A DNA stretch of 64,000 nt from Pyropia yezoensis (taxonomy: Eukaryota; Rhodophyta; Bangiophyceae; Bangiales; Bangiaceae), in contig CM020620.1 of the NCBI GenBank assembly GCA_009829735.1, positions 3,650,299 to 3,714,298 of the forward strand. The letters run 5' to 3'. Each line of letters opens with the position of its first letter. Position 1 is the first letter of the stretch. The notes beneath the pieces were generated by a model. That model was not told where the DNA came from and ran no database searches. It saw only the letters and a program-made list of their open reading frames with translations. Positions 9,905 to 19,843 of the stretch are shown piece by piece. Position numbers and translations under genes: made by a program.

Positions 9905-11607
9905 AGGGGCTTGGGGTCCTCAGGGCCATCGTTCTCGGGATCATCACGGTCCGCCTCGTCGTCCGAGAGGTTGATTACCTCGCACAGCGCCTGGACCATA
10001 GCGATCCGAGTCTTACGATGGAACTCGTGATCCGCCTTAGGATGGACCTCGGTAGACTGACTCCGGCCCCGTGTGGCTCCAAGGAAATTATCAAGGGCCT
10101 TCTGGACCATCTTGCGTTGAGCCTCCGTCAGGGTGGGACATTGGTGGGCCATGTGGCCCGTCTCCCAACAGAGGTAGCACCGAAAGGGGAGTCGACTGTC
10201 CAGAGTTCGGCCCCTGACATACGGAACCGTGGGAGCCTTGAGCCCATACGTCCTGCCAGCGTCAATCTTGTCCGTTTCCTTTCCCACGGGCCGCTGCAGA
10301 ACCGTCTTAGGGCCCGTCGAGTCCACCGTAAGCAGCGGTTCAGAATCAGTGGGCTTCCAGGGCTTGAAATCAACGGGCCGAGGTGTGGCCCCGGATGTAG
10401 AGCCCCGCGAAGAAGACGCTTGGCCCTTGGCCATCTTGATGACGTCGATGGCCGCCTTGTGCTTCCCAGAAGCAAAGGTAACGAGCTGCTGACAGGTCCG
10501 TTTCGGACCGTTAAAGACGTACGCATCGGTCCGTAGGAACTCAGGGAGCCCTTGGATCAGTTGCTGCTTCATGGTCCCTTCCGAGTGGATGTTTCCAACC
10601 GACTCGGTGAGCCCACGGAGCCGCAGAGCAAAGGCCTCAATAGTCTCATCCGGTTCCTTTGTGGCCCTGCTAAACTTGTCCTGGGCCACCGCGAGCGCAT
10701 GGGGTTCAGCATAGGTCTCCAGGAACCATTTGACGGCCTCCGGGTAACTAGTGATCGAGGCGCCCCCGGACGCGCTGGTGGAATCAGGTAGGGCCCGTGA
10801 GTACCGCAGCTCCGCGTCGCCCGAGAGAAACTGAGGGATTACATAAAGGGCCATACCTTCAGAGACCCCATTGTCGTTACAGGCTTTTACCAGCTTACGG
10901 AGCCAGGTAAACACTTTGAGCCCATCCTTACCGGAGAAGTTTGGATAACCGGAAAAAGAGTGTCTCATGTTACGGGCCACACGGCCCATCTTCTTCGATT
11001 CACGGGTCCCATACGTGTTCTTCTTGTTCAGGAGTCGATAGGTACGGTAGTCTAGGACCTTGGAAAAGCGATCATCGGAACAGCTAAGGATTTCGGGGCC
11101 AGGTCGCACGCCATCCTGCGCGCCAGTGGACTCCGCACTAGAGGAAAAGGACCCAGAGGTCCCGGAAGAGGATGAGGAGCCCGATGAACGGCGACGTCGG
11201 GACCGACGGCCACGGGAACTAGTACGATTGGACCGTCGGGAACCAGGGGATCGTTCGGGACCAACGGACCCACCCTGACCAGCGGAGCTCTGGCTCAGGG
11301 CTTGCGATACTGTGGCCAAAATCTCATCACGGAAAGTCTCAAGGACCGAATGAAGCGCTGTCGGCCCGGAATCATCTGCGGGACCGGGGACACGGGTCCC
11401 ACCTCGAGTCCCGGTCCCTTCGTCTCGACGCGAATCAGAAGGAATCACAGCCGGTGGCGTCTGACGCCGGCGCGGAATACCAGAGGGCCCGCCTCCGCCG
11501 TGAATCTCAGGACCACTAGGGGCCCCACGACCACGACCAGCGGGTGTCACCATCGATGCGCCCGAGGGCGCACCGCGGCCCCGCCCACCAGGGGGAAGGT
11601 CCGCCAT
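9892..11607 (-). CDS. gag: Gag of element B
   Basis: About 571 residues from the ATG at 11607, which has the same AACATGGC context as in A and C; the frame is open slightly further upstream without a better start. It has a Gly/Arg/Ser-rich N-terminus with a run of SRRRRS-type repeats, a capsid-like middle region (FSGKDGLKVFTWLRKLVKACNDN), and a C-terminal zinc knuckle CX2CX4HX4C (CYLCWETGHMAHQC). It forms the particle and binds RNA in this family. It ends two codons after the slippery heptamer. The frame is intact, although the element's pol is destroyed. Confidence 0.88.
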   Translation of the reverse strand: MADLPPGGRGRGAPSGASMVTPAGRGRGAPSGPEIHGGGGPSGIPRRRQTPPAVIPSDSRRDEGTGTRGGTRVPGPADDSGPTALHSVLETFRDEILATVSQALSQSSAGQGGSVGPERSPGSRRSNRTSSRGRRSRRRRSSGSSSSSGTSGSFSSSAESTGAQDGVRPGPEILSCSDDRFSKVLDYRTYRLLNKKNTYGTRESKKMGRVARNMRHSFSGYPNFSGKDGLKVFTWLRKLVKACNDNGVSEGMALYVIPQFLSGDAELRYSRALPDSTSASGGASITSYPEAVKWFLETYAEPHALAVAQDKFSRATKEPDETIEAFALRLRGLTESVGNIHSEGTMKQQLIQGLPEFLRTDAYVFNGPKRTCQQLVTFASGKHKAAIDVIKMAKGQASSSRGSTSGATPRPVDFKPWKPTDSEPLLTVDSTGPKTVLQRPVGKETDKIDAGRTYGLKAPTVPYVRGRTLDSRLPFRCYLCWETGHMAHQCPTLTEAQRKMVQKALDNFLGATRGRSQSTEVHPKADHEFHRKTRIAMVQALCEVINLSDDEADRDDPENDGPEDPKPLGKE

Positions 11608-11731
11608 GTTGGCCCTACGGCAATCGACCTGAACCAAAAGATACCTCGAACAGGATCAAAGGACCAAAAGAACCACAGCGCCACCAAGGATAGGAGAGGG
11701 CCTTCCCGAATCGGGAGAAGAATATGGCCCT

Positions 11732-11748
11732 CCCCTGCTGCTCCACCA
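11732..11748 (-). other. Primer binding site of element B
   Basis: The same 17-mer as in element A, TGGTGGAGCAGCAGGGG on the minus strand, four bases inside the LTR end. Confidence 0.8.
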
Positions 11749-11752
11749 AAGA

Positions 11753-12453
11753 TGTAGCGTTATGGCCCTTCTGGCCCAGGGTCCACACACACAAGAAACC
11801 ACAACGGGGTCAGGAAGGAACGGGTAAAGGTCCCAGCGTGATCCACTCGCCCGCCCCTTCAGAGGCAAGGGTAAAAGGACCAAAGCCCGAGGGAGCAAGA
11901 ACCCAAAGAACCGTTGATTTTACAAGTTGGCCCCGGGGAGACCCCGGAGCACCCCTCAAGAACCTCCCCCTTGGCCCCTCCAGGGGCCTGGAGCGGGGCC
12001 CCTAGAGGGCGCCTCTGGCGGGTCGAGCACCAGCAAGGCGTCTGACCTCCACCAGGTCCTCCAGCGCATCCCCTACACCGGGGTTACACTGGGGCGCCGA
12101 GCGTCACCAATCAACCCCCGGTCGCCAAACACAAGCGGAAAGCAAGCGAAAATCCCCCCACACACAGATGCCAATCCCCGAAAAAAAACCCAGTGGGAAA
12201 AAGGGGAAAGACACGAAAACACGCAGTGAAAACAAATACGAAACAAATGGCCACAATGGCCAGTAAGGCCACCTCCACCGGCCAAATCCGCCTCCCTGGG
12301 TGGGACCAATCAGGATCCAGGGTGTGTCGCCACAGTCCCGAGTCACTGACAGAGGGGGCCCCGGCAAGAGAAGGGCTCCACGTAGGATAGCCCGCCGGGT
12401 CCCAAGTCACCTCCCCAAGGGCCCGCCTGTCCCCAAAGGCTCAGAATGCCACA
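11753..12453 (-). repeat. 5' LTR of element B (about 701 bp, outer end uncertain)
   Basis: The inner end is fixed by the primer binding site and reads TGTAGCG on the plus strand. The outer end is proposed at 12453, where ATGCCACA resembles the LTR ends of A (CTGCCACA) and C (ATGCTACA). No partner LTR or target duplication is in the window, so the length could be wrong; CCCTACA near 12077 is the main alternative. Confidence 0.45.
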
Positions 12454-12642
12454 AGCGGCTCTCCCCAAGGGCTCCCCGCAAGTCCAAGCGGGGCAGCTGA
12501 CGCTCGACAGACGGACGCTGCTGCTGCGTCCCTGTCGCCTACCCAGCTATCCCCTGGGGTCCGTCAACGTGCTCCCCCTTTTACCAAGCACGAAAAACTG
12601 CGTCTCGGGCACGTTTTTTGCGAGGGCGACACGGCATCGGGT

Positions 12643-13983
12643 GTGACTGCCTCCCGGAGGCCTATGACCCGACCGCAGAAGGACGCGAGGACGAGCCGTA
12701 TGGCCGTGTGGGTGGTGCTCGTGGCCGAGATGTTCAACAGCGACGAGGTCTTTGACGTCCCCGTCGAGTGTGCCGACGGCGGTATTGACCCCAATCTGCA
12801 CCCCCACCAGCGCACCGGAGAATTTTTGAAGTCCAAGTGGACCGAGGTACGCGCTCTTTCTGTCTGGCTTTTCTTTGTGTGTTTTTCGTGGCGTACGTGC
12901 CTGGTATTCGGTTTGGCGGAAAGGGGGGGGGGGACGTCAGGGAGGGGGGGGGACCGTGAGGGGCGGCGGGGGGACGTGCGGGAGGGGGGGGACCGTGAGT
13001 GGGGGGGGGACCGTAAGGGAGGGGGAGAACCGGAAGGGGGGGGGGGGACCGTGAGGGGGGGGGGGACCGTGAGGGAGGTGGTGGACAGTGAGGAAGGGGG
13101 ACTGTGAGGGGAACGCGACGCTAGGGGGCACTTCCTGGCTGAGGAGTGCGGGGTGGATGCTTTGTCCCGCCTGTTGATGATCGTCTATGTTGGCGTGTCG
13201 TCCGGTTTACCGGCAACCTGTCACCTCCAGCCGCGGGTGGTGACGGGCGGGACTATCCCACGCGCAAGGGGCGTTGTGTGCACGCGCGGCCGCGGGTACA
13301 TGGGGGCTTGGGGTGTTGGGGGTGCTCCCGGGGATGTTGCCCTCGCCTGACCCCCTGTCTGAGAGCGGCGCGGCACGTCAGCATGCACGTTTGACTGCCT
13401 CTTTTCGCATGGTCCGGCGGCTGTCTCATTTTTGTTCTCGTTCTTTTGTTTGTCTATGCAGCTGGGCTCTTTTTCCTGGAATAGGTACAAGGACTACATC
13501 AAGTCTGGCCAAAACGACCCTTCCAAGTGGGGGGACTTTTCTGATGGGGACACCACCCTGGACTACCTCTTTGTCCTGTTTGAGAAGAAGAGCTTGGTTC
13601 TCGACCTCATCAACCCCGACGTCGGAGAGGCGGGCGTGGAAGGGGACACCCCACTGAAGGAGGGCCAGGGGACACGCCAGGCGTCGTCGACCCGGCGCAA
13701 GAAGCGCCGGGTCGAAGGTGATGGACCACCCGCCCTGAATGCGTTGGTATCTCACTCCGCTGACATGGCAGCCTCGGTGAAAAGGCAGACGGACATGTCC
13801 GAACTTTCTTCTCTCTCCCAAACTTTGAAGAACCTCAAGGAGGCCGACGCCGACCCCGAGCTCATTGCGTCTGTGAACGCCCGCCTGCGCCATGCTCTGC
13901 TTGCTGGTCGGCCGCATCCGCAACCATCTTCCTCTTCGGTGCCCAGCGAGGGTGGTGGGGAGCCTGCGAGTCAGGCTTTGTGA
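12643..13983 (+). CDS. SANT/Myb-like DNA-binding protein of the PIF/Harbinger element, two exons
   Basis: Exon 1 is 12643-12846 and exon 2 is 13462-13983 (stop TGA), joined in phase 0 across a 615-bp intron. The intron starts GTACGC and ends with a T-rich tract and TATGCAG. The spliced protein has 241 residues. Residues up to about 110 carry a Trp-rich helical pattern (KSKW at the end of exon 1, SFSWNRYKDYIKSG at the start of exon 2, then SKWGDF) typical of SANT/trihelix partner proteins. A basic RRKKRRVE nuclear signal and a helical C-terminal half follow. It is expected to bind element ends and help import the transposase. The intron carries a G-rich minisatellite. ATGs at 12643 and 12664 are both possible starts. 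Confidence 0.65.
12919..13107 (+). repeat. G-rich minisatellite inside the intron
   Basis: Repeated units of a G run followed by GACCGTGAGG or a close variant, at least eight copies of varying G-run length. The G runs could form G-quadruplexes on the plus strand, that is, in the pre-mRNA. Confidence 0.75.
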
Positions 13984-14571
13984 GCATCTGAGAGGAGGGA
14001 TGCCTGTTGGTATAAGTACGCTCTGGAGAGCGGGGGGGACGAGGGCGCGGACGTAGAGGGACGCGGAAGCACGTGAGTGGGACTTGCTGCGGGGACGGGG
14101 GGGGGGAGTAGGGAGGTAGAGGGGGGCGGAAGAAGGAGACTGGGAGTTGCTACGAGAGCTTTGAGTGCCCGTGGCGGTAGATAGGATATTTCGTCCGGCA
14201 GGGGGGGGAGGGCCGGCACGTGACTCCAAATCTCTGGGAACTATGAAACGAGAGGGACGTCGGAGCGCCGCTCTTTGTACAAGTTATCTTCACGGGGCCA
14301 TTTCCGCGACGGATCCAAGGCGCCAGGGGCGTCCTTGTCGCGGCGGGGCGGAGCCACGCGGCGCCCGCCGAAGGCGGGCGCGTCCGGGCAGCGCGGGGGG
14401 GCGCAGCGGGGGGAAGTCGCGGGCCGCCCCCCCCCCTACTGTTGAAAGGCTCCCCACCTGCTGCCGCCGCGCCGCCGCGGTAGGCGTCGAGGTGGCGGGG
14501 TGACGGGCTCCCGCTGCCTGCGCGCGTGGACTAGGCCACTGTGTGGCACAGGAAACGATAATAGTTTATTC

Positions 14572-15852
14572 TCAATACATGGGGCTGACGTTCGGACGGA
14601 GGAGGCCCAGCTGCTCCACTCGTGCAGTCATTCTCGCCCGCAGAAAGGATCTCTCCCGGTCCCGCCGGCGACCGCGTTGGTTGGGGTTGCTCGCATCATT
14701 CTCAAACACGCATGCCGAGCCACCCACACGATCGTCCTCAAACGGCGCCAAAGCGGCAGTCGATGCACTTTCCTCTCGGCGGCAGTGGTTGTGGAGCTTA
14801 AAGCACGCACGAACCAGACTCGGCCACTCGAAAAAAGGAACGCGCAGAGGGCGCCAAAAAACACCCCACCGCCATACCAACATACCAAACGCCTGCTCGA
14901 TATGAATACGACTCGAGGACTGGTAGAAGTTAAAGCTGTCCTTCCACCTGTCCCCGCGCCCCCCACCCGGCCAGGGCACAGCCATCATCTCGCCCGCGGC
15001 GTAGGCCTCATCCCCCACGATGCAATAGCCCTCCTCAATCAGCCGCGCAGGCACGGCGTGGTGGGGGTCCATCAGCATCCGTCCCAACGTGGTGCCCCCG
15101 AAAGCAGTTGAATCGTGGACAGACCCAGAGCTTCGGCAGCTCATCCAGGAGAACTGATAGTTCCCGGTACAGATGGCTTGCACGTTGAACGAATAAAAGC
15201 CCTTCCGCGAGTAATAATCCGCAACACAGGGCACGTCGGTAGTCAGGGGCTGCTCCTGGCGCACCGCAATGCCATCGACCGCCACCAGCACGTTGTCAAA
15301 TGGGGAGCGCCGGCTCTGTTGGAAGCCAGCCGACGGTGCCCGTCGCCAGAGCGGGTCCTCAAGCCGTGGATCAAACTTGAGCGCTGGGGCCGCATTCACC
15401 GCGTCGACCGCCTCCCACAAGCAGTTGTACAGCGTCGACGCGGGGACGCCAAAGGTGGCGCAAATGTCCAGGTAGCTCCCCCCCCCCAGATAGCGTAACG
15501 CCATGGCCGTCCGCAGCTCCGCTTCGTGCCCTCGGGAAGGCAGGTGGGGCTGTAGCATGTCGGCGAGCCTCCAGAAGGCGTCCTCTGGCATTCGCATGGC
15601 CCTCTCAAAGTACGGACCGTAGCGGGATCGGACGTCAGAGAACGAGGCGGGGGGCAAAGCCCGAGTGTTCACCAGCGGCTGCGAAAGAACTCCTCGCTGC
15701 ATAGACAACGCCGCCGTCACGGTAGTCATGAACATAGACGGGTGGTATGCCGAGGGATCCATCGCACCTTGGAAAGCTCTGCGACTCTCCGAGCCTCCGC
15801 CGTCTAGTGGGGCGCGGCGACTCGTTGGCAGAGGCGTCCCAGCCTCTGCCAT
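14572..15852 (-). CDS. PIF/Harbinger DDE transposase (HARBI1-like)
   Basis: 426 residues, ATG at 15852, stop at 14574-14572. A helix-turn-helix-like segment (about 129-149, DICATFGVPASTLYNCLWEA) precedes the nuclease domain. The DDE triad is readable as D193 (VAVDG), D281 (VGDEAY) and E319 (IEQAFG), with the family block SVHDSTAF at 243-250 and the conserved ADYYSRKGFYS around 211-221. It cuts and rejoins DNA during cut-and-paste transposition and works with the SANT/Myb-like partner encoded by the convergent gene. Length and motifs are complete and no internal stop is seen. The N-terminal coding part includes an imperfect direct repeat at DNA level (GCGCGGCGACTCG... near 15815 and 15867). 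Confidence 0.88.
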   Translation of the reverse strand: MAEAGTPLPTSRRAPLDGGGSESRRAFQGAMDPSAYHPSMFMTTVTAALSMQRGVLSQPLVNTRALPPASFSDVRSRYGPYFERAMRMPEDAFWRLADMLQPHLPSRGHEAELRTAMALRYLGGGSYLDICATFGVPASTLYNCLWEAVDAVNAAPALKFDPRLEDPLWRRAPSAGFQQSRRSPFDNVLVAVDGIAVRQEQPLTTDVPCVADYYSRKGFYSFNVQAICTGNYQFSWMSCRSSGSVHDSTAFGGTTLGRMLMDPHHAVPARLIEEGYCIVGDEAYAAGEMMAVPWPGGGRGDRWKDSFNFYQSSSRIHIEQAFGMLVWRWGVFWRPLRVPFFEWPSLVRACFKLHNHCRREESASTAALAPFEDDRVGGSACVFENDASNPNQRGRRRDRERSFLRARMTARVEQLGLLRPNVSPMY

Positions 15853-16478
15853 CCAGTCGGGCGCGGCGACTCGCTGGCGGAGGCTCTCAGATACTGAGGC
15901 TGGTCAGAATACGTGACCCCCAGTATTTACCAGATGTTTACAATATAATTATGTGGCTGGGACGATACATCAAGCTGGGGGACGAGACGTCCATTCAAAG
16001 CCTGTCACACGGTACAGTACCGCGTCACACTAAGGAAAGGGTGCTTGGAATGGGCGTCACGCCGTTGCATACTCCCCGCGACCGCGTCGCTTGTCGCGGA
16101 CGTCAATAAGCGTGACACGTGCAACTCCCGCCAGTCTTACCCTGCCCCTTTTTAGCTTTTTTACTCCCCGAAATCAGCAAGGTCTCACGATATCATGCAA
16201 GTCGATACTTTCCATGCATTTCCGCTGCACTCACCACGACTCCCAGGCCAGGGGAGGCGTCTGCCACTGTATTCGAGTGTTCGCTGCCTTGACGGGATGC
16301 CCAACTGAAATTAGTACTTCTAGTTTCTTTCATCCAGTGCACGGTAAGCTATGTTCTGTTTGAGATGTGACAAGCGATCGACAGCGATCAACCTATCCAC
16401 GACATGCCCGTCCAAGAATCCACAGAAGCTAGCTCATTGGTGCGACGATGCCGGGGGCAACCAATCCTCTCTGCTGAG
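15853..16478. other. Intergenic, right flank of the Harbinger element
   Basis: Moderately AT-rich stretch without a convincing ORF. It probably contains the undetected transposon terminus. Nothing else recognised. Confidence 0.4.
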
Positions 16479-16740
16479 TGGATCTTCAACCCTGTCCCTT
16501 ACGCGAGGCGATTTTTCGTGTTTGGGCGTGTAAACACGTGCTGGCACGGCCGAGCAGGGGTGTGCACGGGGCCCAAGTTTGTGCAAGGATGCACGTTTTC
16601 CCCTGTTTAATTGCACAATTCACTCCATTTTGCACCGAAAAATGCTGCAGGCGCGTGGCGGATGCTGCATGAAGCCTGCACCCAGAGTGCACATTCGTGC
16701 ACAGAGCGTGCACTGCGCAGCACTGCTTATCGCCTGTCAA
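16479..16740 (-). repeat. TGCA-rich repeat, left inverted copy
   Basis: Bounded on the plus strand by GATCTTCAACCCTGTCCC and by CACTGCTTATCGCCTGTCAA. The same two boundary sequences in reverse orientation flank 26994-27599 on the other side of element C. The inside is crowded with TGCA and GTGCAC words. No ORF is conserved; it may be a non-autonomous DNA transposon family. The two copies are not alignable by eye except at the ends and in motif content. Confidence 0.5.
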
Positions 16741-16820
16741 AGTTTTCCTGCTTTTTGGGGGAAATTCTCGAGCAAAAACCTGCACAAAACCTGCATCGAC
16801 TCCCCCTCAAGGCGTCAAAG

Positions 16821-16825
16821 ACACC
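16821..16825 (+). other. Target site duplication of element C, left copy (ACACC)
   Basis: ACACC immediately precedes the left LTR and is repeated at 26476-26480 immediately after the right LTR, as expected for a 5-bp Ty3/gypsy target duplication. Confidence 0.95.
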
Positions 16826-17396
16826 TGTGGTATAAAACTCGATCCTCTCAGACACGTGTCAATATCCCTCGGGGGAAAGGGACAGGTAACATAGAAAGGG
16901 GAACTACGAGAATGGTATGCCTGTTGCCTCACGTGCCTGCTCGCTGAGCAAACAGATACGCACGGTAGTGCACACGGGGAAGAGGAAAGCAAACGCGCAG
17001 TTGTCTTTTTCCTGAGGGCGCGGGCCAAGGGCGCCTCGCTGTCCCTCTTAACGTGCATCTGGGGGAGCCTCGGCACGTTGGCCAGGTAGCCCCCCCATAA
17101 CCCCGAGTGGCCGCGACCCGAGTCTAACCTCGTCAGGTCGGGGGCCACTATCACTACTAATTCTATTCCCACCCACTAATCTCACACTCAAATTCTCTCA
17201 AATCAAGTCCCTCACAAGTATGCAAAAACCCATCAGAAATCCCTCTCTCACGTGTGGATAGCGTAGTCCACCGCATCCCAGTGCCGGGCACGGGCCACGG
17301 CCGCCAACCATCACCACACGGCGGGCGTGTTCTGGCACCTGGTGCCCTCTGGTTGTAGTCCCGGGTCGGCGCCAAGTCGGGGCCAGGGATGCTACA
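16826..17396 (-). repeat. 3' LTR of element C (571 bp)
   Basis: On the plus strand it starts TGTGGTATAAAA and ends GGATGCTACA. It matches 25905-26475 at 570 of 571 positions. Its last bases contain the first ATG (17389) of the accessory ORF. Confidence 0.97.
16831..16837 (+). promoter_or_regulatory. TATA box in the LTR pointing toward the accessory ORF
   Basis: TATAAAA lies five bases inside the LTR on the plus strand, opposite to gag-pol, with a copy at 25910-25916. Transcription from here would run across the LTR into the accessory ORF. I saw no comparable TATA box in the gag-pol direction. Function is inferred from sequence and orientation only. Confidence 0.5.
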
Positions 17397-19698
17397 TAGC
17401 TCCCTCCCTAGTCCGGCACGTCCTCGGGCCGAACCAGGTGCCACCGTGCACAGCCTCGAGCACGTCCACACCGGTGCCGAGGTCGAGTGTCTTCACCCTG
17501 GTCACGATCACCTGTTCCGATTCTCTGCTCCCCTTCTCTCCTTCACCTTGGCCCTCTCGTTCCCCCGGAGTCTGGACGTCATGTCCAGTTCCGAGATCCA
17601 AGCTGGGCCCGTGGTTCCGGCGGCGAGTGTTGCGGAGGAGAACTCGGGTAGTCGCGCCCCTCTCCTGCCTCCGGTTCCTCGGGTGTCGATGTCGGCGCCG
17701 GTCGCCACGGCGGGGACGGATCGGGTTCCCCCGGCTTCTGTGATGCACCCGGTCGAGACCCCCCCGGTGGGTCTCCCGGAGATGCTTCTTGGGCAGGACC
17801 CTCTGGCGGCCCGGCGTTACTCCACGGTGGTCGGCAACGCCGGCGCGGCCCAGTGCCAGCAGGATTGCTTAGACCTCTGGCGCACGGAACTCCAGCGCGG
17901 GGTCTTGACAGAGATGGATAAGGCTCGTCTTCACACGGCGGACCAGATGCGCCTGGCACAAGACCGCTCCCAGAGCTTCTCGGGTTCCTCTTGGGTTGCT
18001 CGTCTGGAGGATCTCCACTTCGCGCTGGTGCTGGATCTACCCTTGACGGAGCGTCGCGTGTCCGCGTCCGTTCTCCGGTGGCCGGAGGAGGAAGGGTACG
18101 TCCACCGGGCGCTCAAGGTCTGGGACGAGGCGCTCAAGGGGTCGGGGAGCCTGAACTGCGACCCCCGTCCTAGCATGGTCGCTCTGGAGCCGCCTTTCCT
18201 GACCCGGAAGTACTCCAAGTTGTCACCGGCACGGGAGCAGGGTGAGCGACGCGGGCGTCAGCGTGACTTCCTCGTGAGCTGCAACCATCAGGAGTTCTGG
18301 AAGCTGGATAAGGCGAACCGGGCGGCGTACTACCCCAAGGTCATCCCGCAGCAGCAGGAAGTCGAGATCCCGGTCGGGTTTGCTCCTTCCAGCATCCCTT
18401 TCACCTGGTACTTCTTGGACGCCTTGACTCAGGCGTCGATCAAGGGCTTCTTCCACTCGATCCCGTACATGATGTACACGTCCGAGATGACAGTCTTGGC
18501 GGCCAACCACTGGCTTCACGAGGTCTTGGTGTCCAACCGGCTTTGGTTTCTCCCTGACCTCCTGATGGTCTGGATTGTCGACAAGTTGACCGTCGACTTC
18601 CTGTGCAGCCAGGACGAAGAGTACAAGGGGCTCTTCCGGGCGATGATTGACTTCCGGCGTCTGGTGCCGGTGCATGACCGGAACTTCTTGAACGCGATTG
18701 CCGACCAGATCCGCCCGCGTCGGGATGGCTTCGGTTGGGCGCAGGTGGTCTACCAACCTTCTCCGGCCAAGGTGCAGCTGGCGACGCCGCTTCTGGCGTG
18801 GCCGCAGCTAGGTTGCTTTCCTGCCCCGGCCGCCCTTGATCTTCTGCCAGTTGGGCCGCCGGTGCAAGAGTCGGGATGGGCCGCGGCGGTCGGTCAGGCG
18901 TCTGCGGCGGCTCCGCTTCCTCCTGTTGCACCTGTCGTCCCGGTGGCCTCGCCTGAACCGTCGCCGGCGCGTTCACGCCCTGTTCCGGCTGTGCCGGTAC
19001 TTCAAGCTCCTCCGGCACCGCGCCTGTCTGCGGCGAGTCTGGGGGTGACCGTGCGGTAGCCTACCACTCCGGCCGCTCTGCCTCGGACGCCTTCTTCCAA
19101 CGCCGGCGGCGCTGTGCCTCCGCTGGAGTTGGGTACTCCGGTTTCTGGGGCCGTTGTGGACCGTCCGGTAGTGTCATCCTCGGGGCGGTTCGAGATTCCG
19201 GCGCCGACTCTGCGCCTTACCCGCTTCCGGGTGCCTGACTGGTACCTGATCCAAGGTGGTCCGACATGCGACCAGTACGACGTCGGTATGATTGAAGACC
19301 AGCTGGGTCGTCTTCCGGTGCAGGTCGAAGGCGTTGGGTCCTCCCTGGTGCTGGGTACTTACGCCAGCGTCTTGAACAACGTGGTCGACCGGGTGTTTGC
19401 TTGCGCGGACAGCGGCCAGATGTCGAACAGCCCGGTGGTTGGCGAAATTCTGGCGACCTTGACGCGGCATGGCTTGGCCCAGCAGTGGTCAGAAACCTTC
19501 ACTGGCTTCCAGGGGCGCCGACGGGCATATCTGGATGAGCGGGAGCCCCCGGCAACTACCGGTACTACTCCGATGGCGTCATACCGGGATGCACCGCGTC
19601 CACCGCACTACGTCATCCCGTCTTCCTCCGGTTCCCGTCGTGCCGCGGAAGCAGCGCTGGAGGACATTCCCGCGGCTCAGCGTCCGCGCCGGGAGTAG
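17389..19698 (+). pseudogene. Accessory ORF on the opposite strand of element C, one in-frame TAG
   Basis: The frame opens at an ATG in the last bases of the LTR (17389) or at the internal ATG at 17581, which may be the better start. It runs to TAG at 19057-19059, then stays open in the same frame to the stop at 19696-19698. Total length is about 769 codons with a single internal stop. No known domain is recognised. From Met17581 the first part is globular, with Trp/Leu-rich helical segments (LHEVLVSNRLWFLPDLLMVWIVDK). A long Pro/Ala/Val linker containing the TAG and a second globular part (WYLIQGGPTCDQYDVG...) follow, ending in a basic tail. It converges on pol with about 145 nt between stops. 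Layout and place match the ORF at 2-1072 in element A, so this is probably a family-specific gene. The TAG could be a recent mutation or a read-through site. Confidence 0.7.
17397..17411 (-). other. Polypurine tract of element C
   Basis: On the minus strand AGGGAGGGAGCTA immediately precedes the 3' LTR, the position of the plus-strand primer used in reverse transcription. Confidence 0.7.
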
Positions 19699-19843
19699 TA
19701 GTTGGAGGCAAGGAGGGTGAAGGTCTTGGGAGAAGCGAGGAGGGAAGAGGCGCAGAGAAGGGTTGCCCGAGCGGGTGCTTGTTTTCCTTGATTGTTCCAT
19801 GCTTGTATTGCGTGTTCTCCTTGATATACCCGTTCCCTTCTTC

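Larger units (their letters stand above)
7700..12453 (-). mobile_element. Ty3/gypsy LTR retrotransposon B, interrupted by element A
   Basis: The minus-strand order is 5' LTR, primer binding site, gag, and pol as far as the start of RNase H, where element A is inserted. The remaining half (rest of pol and 3' LTR) is expected left of the window, beyond element A. The pol has an additional frame break near 8695. The right boundary is uncertain; it rests on the AATGCCACA-type end at 12453 that resembles the LTR ends of A and C. Confidence 0.8.
12643..15852. mobile_element. PIF/Harbinger-type DNA transposon (minimum extent, gene to gene)
   Basis: A DDE transposase on the minus strand and a SANT/Myb-like gene on the plus strand converge, the two-gene layout known for PIF/Harbinger elements. 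Both proteins are needed for transposition in this superfamily. I did not find convincing terminal inverted repeats or a 3-bp target duplication, so the true ends are unknown. They must lie between about 12454 and 12640 on the left and after 15852 on the right. Confidence 0.7.

Noticed and set aside
12077-12090. Alternative outer end of element B's LTR (CCCTACA / GGTTACA)
   Set aside because: The end at 12453 resembles the LTR ends of A and C more closely; still uncertain without the partner LTR.
15810-15890. Imperfect direct repeat near the transposase start as transposon termini
   Set aside because: It is in direct, not inverted, orientation and lies within or next to the coding start.
17389-19698. 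Accessory ORF as an envelope gene
   Set aside because: It is on the strand opposite to gag-pol, and I see no signal peptide, no transmembrane anchor and no cleavage-site pattern.
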